Source: Crocinitomicaceae bacterium
GTDB lineage: Bacteria > Bacteroidota > Bacteroidia > Flavobacteriales_D > Crocinitomicaceae
Length of the DNA: 8,566 nt
Direction: 5' to 3'
NCBI GenBank assembly: GCA_030830385.1
Contig: JAURNA010000059.1
Coordinates: 1-8,566 of the forward strand
Position 1 is the stretch's first letter. Each line of letters opens with the position of its first letter. Below the pieces are notes generated by a model, which made no database searches, was not told where the DNA came from, and saw nothing but the letters and a program-made list of their open reading frames with translations. Shown piece by piece: positions 6,300 to 8,566 of the stretch. The position numbers were made by a program, and so were the translations under genes.

Positions 6300-6704
6300 C
6301 TATTGTTCGTCGTAGTTGACCTCTTTTTTCATCGTACCATCCCGGCCGTATGTTCTCCAGACTCCCGCACGCTTGTCGTCTCGGTATTCTCCCGTGTAGT
6401 ACAACTGTCCGTTGGAATATTTAACGATGGACAGTCCGTGTTTCTTGCCGTGTTTGTACTCGGTGGTGGAAATTTCCAATCCGGATTCGTTGTAATGGTG
6501 CCACACGCCGTTTCGGGCCTTGCTATCATCAACAGTGCCTTCGAACTTAATCTGTTTTCTTCCGGGATAATATTCCACATAGTCCGTTCCGTGAATTTCT
6601 ACAAGAACTTCAGGACCCGGTACTTCCTTTTTCTTTTCGGGCTCTTCTTCGGCGCATGAAGCGAGCATAATTCCGCAGAGTAATGTCCAGAATACTGCTT
6701 TCAT
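6300..6704 (-). CDS. Small lipoprotein with YwqK/MORN-like repeats
   Basis: The 134-residue protein begins with a lipoprotein signal peptide: a basic residue, a hydrophobic stretch and the lipobox LASC, giving lipidated C17. The next residues are A-E-E-E-P-E-K-K-K, an acidic patch directly after the Cys that resembles the surface-export signal of Bacteroidota lipoproteins. Residues about 47-132 hold three imperfect repeats of the type G-x-W-x-x-Y-x-x-x-G-x-x (GVWHHYNESG, HGLSIVKYSNGQ, GVWRTYGRDG) typical of the YwqK/MORN-variant family. Such proteins are often labelled antitoxin YwqK, but nothing here suggests a toxin partner. Function is unknown; attachment to the outer membrane is inferred. 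It lies 6 bases after the polyprenyl synthase gene and 7 bases before dnaG, so it is co-transcribed with both. Confidence 0.85.
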   Translation of the reverse strand: MKAVFWTLLCGIMLASCAEEEPEKKKEVPGPEVLVEIHGTDYVEYYPGRKQIKFEGTVDDSKARNGVWHHYNESGLEISTTEYKHGKKHGLSIVKYSNGQLYYTGEYRDDKRAGVWRTYGRDGTMKKEVNYDEQ

Positions 6705-6710
6705 AGCAAC

Positions 6711-7682
6711 TTATTTTTTTCGATTCGTAGTGTATTCAACCAACCCGATCACAGCATCTTTCGCGTCGGATTGTGGTATGTCTTCGAGCATATCGAGTGC
6801 TTCTTTTTTGAACTCGAGCATTCGGTCGTAGGCATAGTCAATTCCGCCATGTTCGATCACCAATTCAACGGCACGGCGTACTTTCTGTGGGTTTTCGTTG
6901 TGATTTTTGACGATGCGAATCAACTCTTTGCGAATGGGTTTTGAAGCCGTGTTCAGAACGTGAATCAGCGGAAGCGTCATTTTGCGTTCACGAATGTCCA
7001 ATCCTGTTGGTTTACCAATCTCCCCTGGATCGCCGTAGTCAAAAATGTCATCTTTAATCTGGAAGGCAAGTCCTACTTTTTCACCGAACGCACGCATGCG
7101 ATCGTTCATGTCAAATCGTCCTACGCTGAGAGCCCCGAGCTCGCAGCATGCAGAAATTAAGGAAGCCGTTTTTTGACGAACTACTTCGTAGTACACATCT
7201 TCGGTAATGTCCAGTTTCCGCGCTTTCTCGATTTGTAGCAGTTCTCCCTCAGACATTTTCTTAACGGTTCGCGATACCACTTCCAGCAGATGTTGATTGT
7301 CTTTTTCGATCGAAAGTAACAGTACTTTTGAAAGCATATAATCACCGACGAGAACAGCAATTTTATTCTTCCAGAGTGCGTTTACCGAAAAAAAGCCTCT
7401 TCGCTCATTGGCGTCGTCCACGACATCGTCATGGACAAGCGTAGCTGTATGAAGCAATTCAACGAGTGTTGCAGAATCAAAGGTTTTGTCATCGATCTTT
7501 CCCAACATTTTGGCAGAGAGAAAGATGAACAAGGGGCGCATTTGTTTTCCTTTGCGCTTGATGATGTAGTGAGTTACTTTATCAAGGAGCGGAACCTGAG
7601 ATTTCATGCTTTCTCGGAATCGATCCTCAAATTCATCCATTTCAACGGCAACGGGAGCCATAATTTCCTTTACGGACAACAT
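6711..7682 (-). CDS. Polyprenyl diphosphate synthase, probably long-chain trans type
   Basis: The enzyme condenses isopentenyl diphosphate units onto an allylic primer, probably making the side chain of menaquinone. The 323-residue protein has the full set of trans-prenyltransferase motifs: GKQMRP (45-50), first Asp-rich motif DDVVDD (85-90) with following R94-R95, GDYML (113-117), KTASL (171-175), second Asp-rich motif DDIFD (211-215), and GKPTGLDIRERKMTLP (223-238). The fifth residue before the first motif is Ala80 and the fourth is Thr81, not an aromatic, which fits a long-chain rather than a farnesyl or geranylgeranyl product. Exact chain length cannot be read from sequence; MK-6 or MK-7 is usual in this phylum. 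The start MLSVKEIMAPV is preceded by a good promoter element. An ispB or hepT type name is possible, but I leave the symbol blank. Confidence 0.93.
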   Translation of the reverse strand: MLSVKEIMAPVAVEMDEFEDRFRESMKSQVPLLDKVTHYIIKRKGKQMRPLFIFLSAKMLGKIDDKTFDSATLVELLHTATLVHDDVVDDANERRGFFSVNALWKNKIAVLVGDYMLSKVLLLSIEKDNQHLLEVVSRTVKKMSEGELLQIEKARKLDITEDVYYEVVRQKTASLISACCELGALSVGRFDMNDRMRAFGEKVGLAFQIKDDIFDYGDPGEIGKPTGLDIRERKMTLPLIHVLNTASKPIRKELIRIVKNHNENPQKVRRAVELVIEHGGIDYAYDRMLEFKKEALDMLEDIPQSDAKDAVIGLVEYTTNRKK

Positions 7683-7687
7683 AATGA

Positions 7688-7695
7688 CAAATATA
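7688..7695 (-). promoter_or_regulatory. Probable -7 element of a near-leaderless promoter for the polyprenyl synthase operon
   Basis: On the minus strand TATATTTG matches TAnnTTTG exactly, only 5 bases before the ATG at 7680-7682. Transcription would begin at or within a few bases of the start codon. No convincing -33 TTTG is present at 17-23 bases upstream. The 69-base gap after rlmN is the largest in this minus-strand cluster, which supports an internal promoter. Confidence 0.45.
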
Positions 7696-7751
7696 AGAGT
7701 AAATCGAGGGTGGAGTTATTTTACAGCGGGAAATTGACGGAATGGCTGCGC

Positions 7752-8566
7752 TTATTTTTCCTGCTGTTCGTATGCTGGTTTTAAAACGCGTTCTTCCTTG
7801 CGAACAGCGTCGTTTTTATTTGCGAGTTGACCACAGGCCGCATCGATGTCTTTTCCGCGACTTCGGCGCACGTTTACGATCATGTTTTTCCCTTCAAGAT
7901 AGGCGGCAAACGCATCAACTTTTTGTCGATCTGCCTGTCGAAATTCTCCACCGTCGATGGGGTTGTACTCAATGATGTTCACCTTGCACGGAACGCATCG
8001 TGCGAATCGGGCAAGTTCTTCTGCATCTTCAAGCGAATCGTTGAATCCGTCAAAAATGATGTATTCAAACGTAACGCGTGTTCCGGTTTTTTCGTGGAAA
8101 TAAACCAAGGCTTCAGACAGGGCTTGGAGGTTGTTGGTTTCGTTGATTTCCATGATTGCATTGCGCTTCTCATCATTGGCTGCGTGCAGGGAAAGCGCCA
8201 GGTTGAATTTCACTTCGTCGTCACCTAATCGCTTGATCATTTTCGCGATGCCTGCAGTGGAGATTGTGATGCGCCTGGGAGACATTCCCAATCCTTCTTC
8301 CGAGCAAATCATCTCTGTAGACCGAAGCATGTTCGCGTAGTTGAGAAGGGGTTCGCCCATCCCCATATATACGATGTTGGAAAGTGTTTTGTTATACCGT
8401 TCTTCCGCTTGATTTTTCAAGTATACGACCTGATCGACCATTTCTCCGGCAGACAGATTTCGCATCAGTTTAAGGCGTCCTGTTGCGCAGAATTTACACG
8501 CAAGACTGCAACCGACCTGAGAAGAGATGCAGGCTGTGGTTCGTTTTGACGTCGGAATCAGCACTC
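7752..8566 (-). CDS. rlmN: Dual-specificity 23S rRNA/tRNA adenine-C2 methyltransferase RlmN (5' end outside window)
   Basis: RlmN is a radical-SAM enzyme that methylates C2 of A2503 in 23S rRNA and A37 in some tRNAs. About 270 C-terminal residues are present; the full protein is normally about 345-350, so some 75 N-terminal residues lie beyond the window. The GTG at 8562-8564 is an internal Val codon, not a start. Counting from that codon as residue 1, the radical-SAM cluster motif CxxxCxxC is at C19, C23, C26 (GCSLACKFCATG). C12 in CISSQ and C244 in DIDAACGQLA correspond to the two catalytic Cys (C118 and C355 in E. coli). YMGMGEPLLNY (66-76) and STAGIA (102-107) are family signatures. All key residues are present. 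It lies 69 bases upstream of the polyprenyl synthase gene on the same strand; I recall this neighbour pair from other Bacteroidota. Confidence 0.96.
   Translation of the reverse strand, partial: VLIPTSKRTTACISSQVGCSLACKFCATGRLKLMRNLSAGEMVDQVVYLKNQAEERYNKTLSNIVYMGMGEPLLNYANMLRSTEMICSEEGLGMSPRRITISTAGIAKMIKRLGDDEVKFNLALSLHAANDEKRNAIMEINETNNLQALSEALVYFHEKTGTRVTFEYIIFDGFNDSLEDAEELARFARCVPCKVNIIEYNPIDGGEFRQADRQKVDAFAAYLEGKNMIVNVRRSRGKDIDAACGQLANKNDAVRKEERVLKPAYEQQEK

Noticed and set aside
6300..6704. Reading the YwqK-like protein as the antitoxin of a toxin-antitoxin pair
   Set aside because: It is a lipoprotein with MORN-like repeats in a housekeeping operon, with no toxin-like gene beside it; the antitoxin label is a database habit for this family.
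6704..6711. Third copy of AGTTGCTA (minus strand) before the lipoprotein gene
   Set aside because: Only eight bases match the CBS/pdxJ repeat, and part of the match is the stop and start codons themselves; one such match in a window of this size is not surprising.

Overview
This window is ordinary chromosomal housekeeping DNA of a member of the phylum Bacteroidota, most likely order Flavobacteriales or a close relative. The evidence is: a DUF6089-type protein; a PdxJ with the Asn-Lys variant of its N-terminal motif; a DnaG with a degenerate zinc-finger region, a form I recall from flavobacteria; the divergent pdxJ / CBS-nadK arrangement; near absence of Shine-Dalgarno sequences before starts; and matches to the Bacteroidota promoter element TAnnTTTG upstream of pdxJ and the prenyl transferase gene. 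There are eight protein-coding genes, two of them cut by the window edges. I see no RNA genes, CRISPR arrays, insertion sequences or phage genes, and no gene-free stretch over 300 bases.

Layout, left to right: (1) the 3' part of a DUF6089 gene on the + strand (2-586). (2) A convergent minus-strand gene (756-1910) for an exported peptidyl-prolyl isomerase that fuses a cyclophilin to an FKBP domain and ends in a His-rich tail; a clear rho-independent terminator follows it at 700-730. (3) A minus-strand pair: a CBS-pair plus ACT-like protein (2866-3528) followed by NAD kinase (1988-2863). (4) Divergent from these, pdxJ on the + strand (3594-4307), for vitamin B6 synthesis; its stop overlaps the stop of the convergent dnaG by 4 bases. 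(5) A minus-strand cluster in transcription order: rlmN (7752-8566, 5' end missing), a long-chain polyprenyl diphosphate synthase (6711-7682), a YwqK/MORN-like lipoprotein (6300-6704) and DNA primase dnaG (4304-6292). The last three are 6-7 bases apart and look like one operon with a near-leaderless promoter.

The genes serve central functions: cofactor supply (PLP, NADP), the quinone side chain, replication priming, rRNA/tRNA modification and envelope protein folding. I do not see an undescribed system here. The most interesting points are the DnaG that has lost three of four zinc ligands, the secreted dual-family immunophilin with a SlyD-like metal-binding tail, an eight-base C tract at the start of the CBS gene, and a DUF6089 gene that looks displaced relative to the neighbourhood I remember for this phylum.
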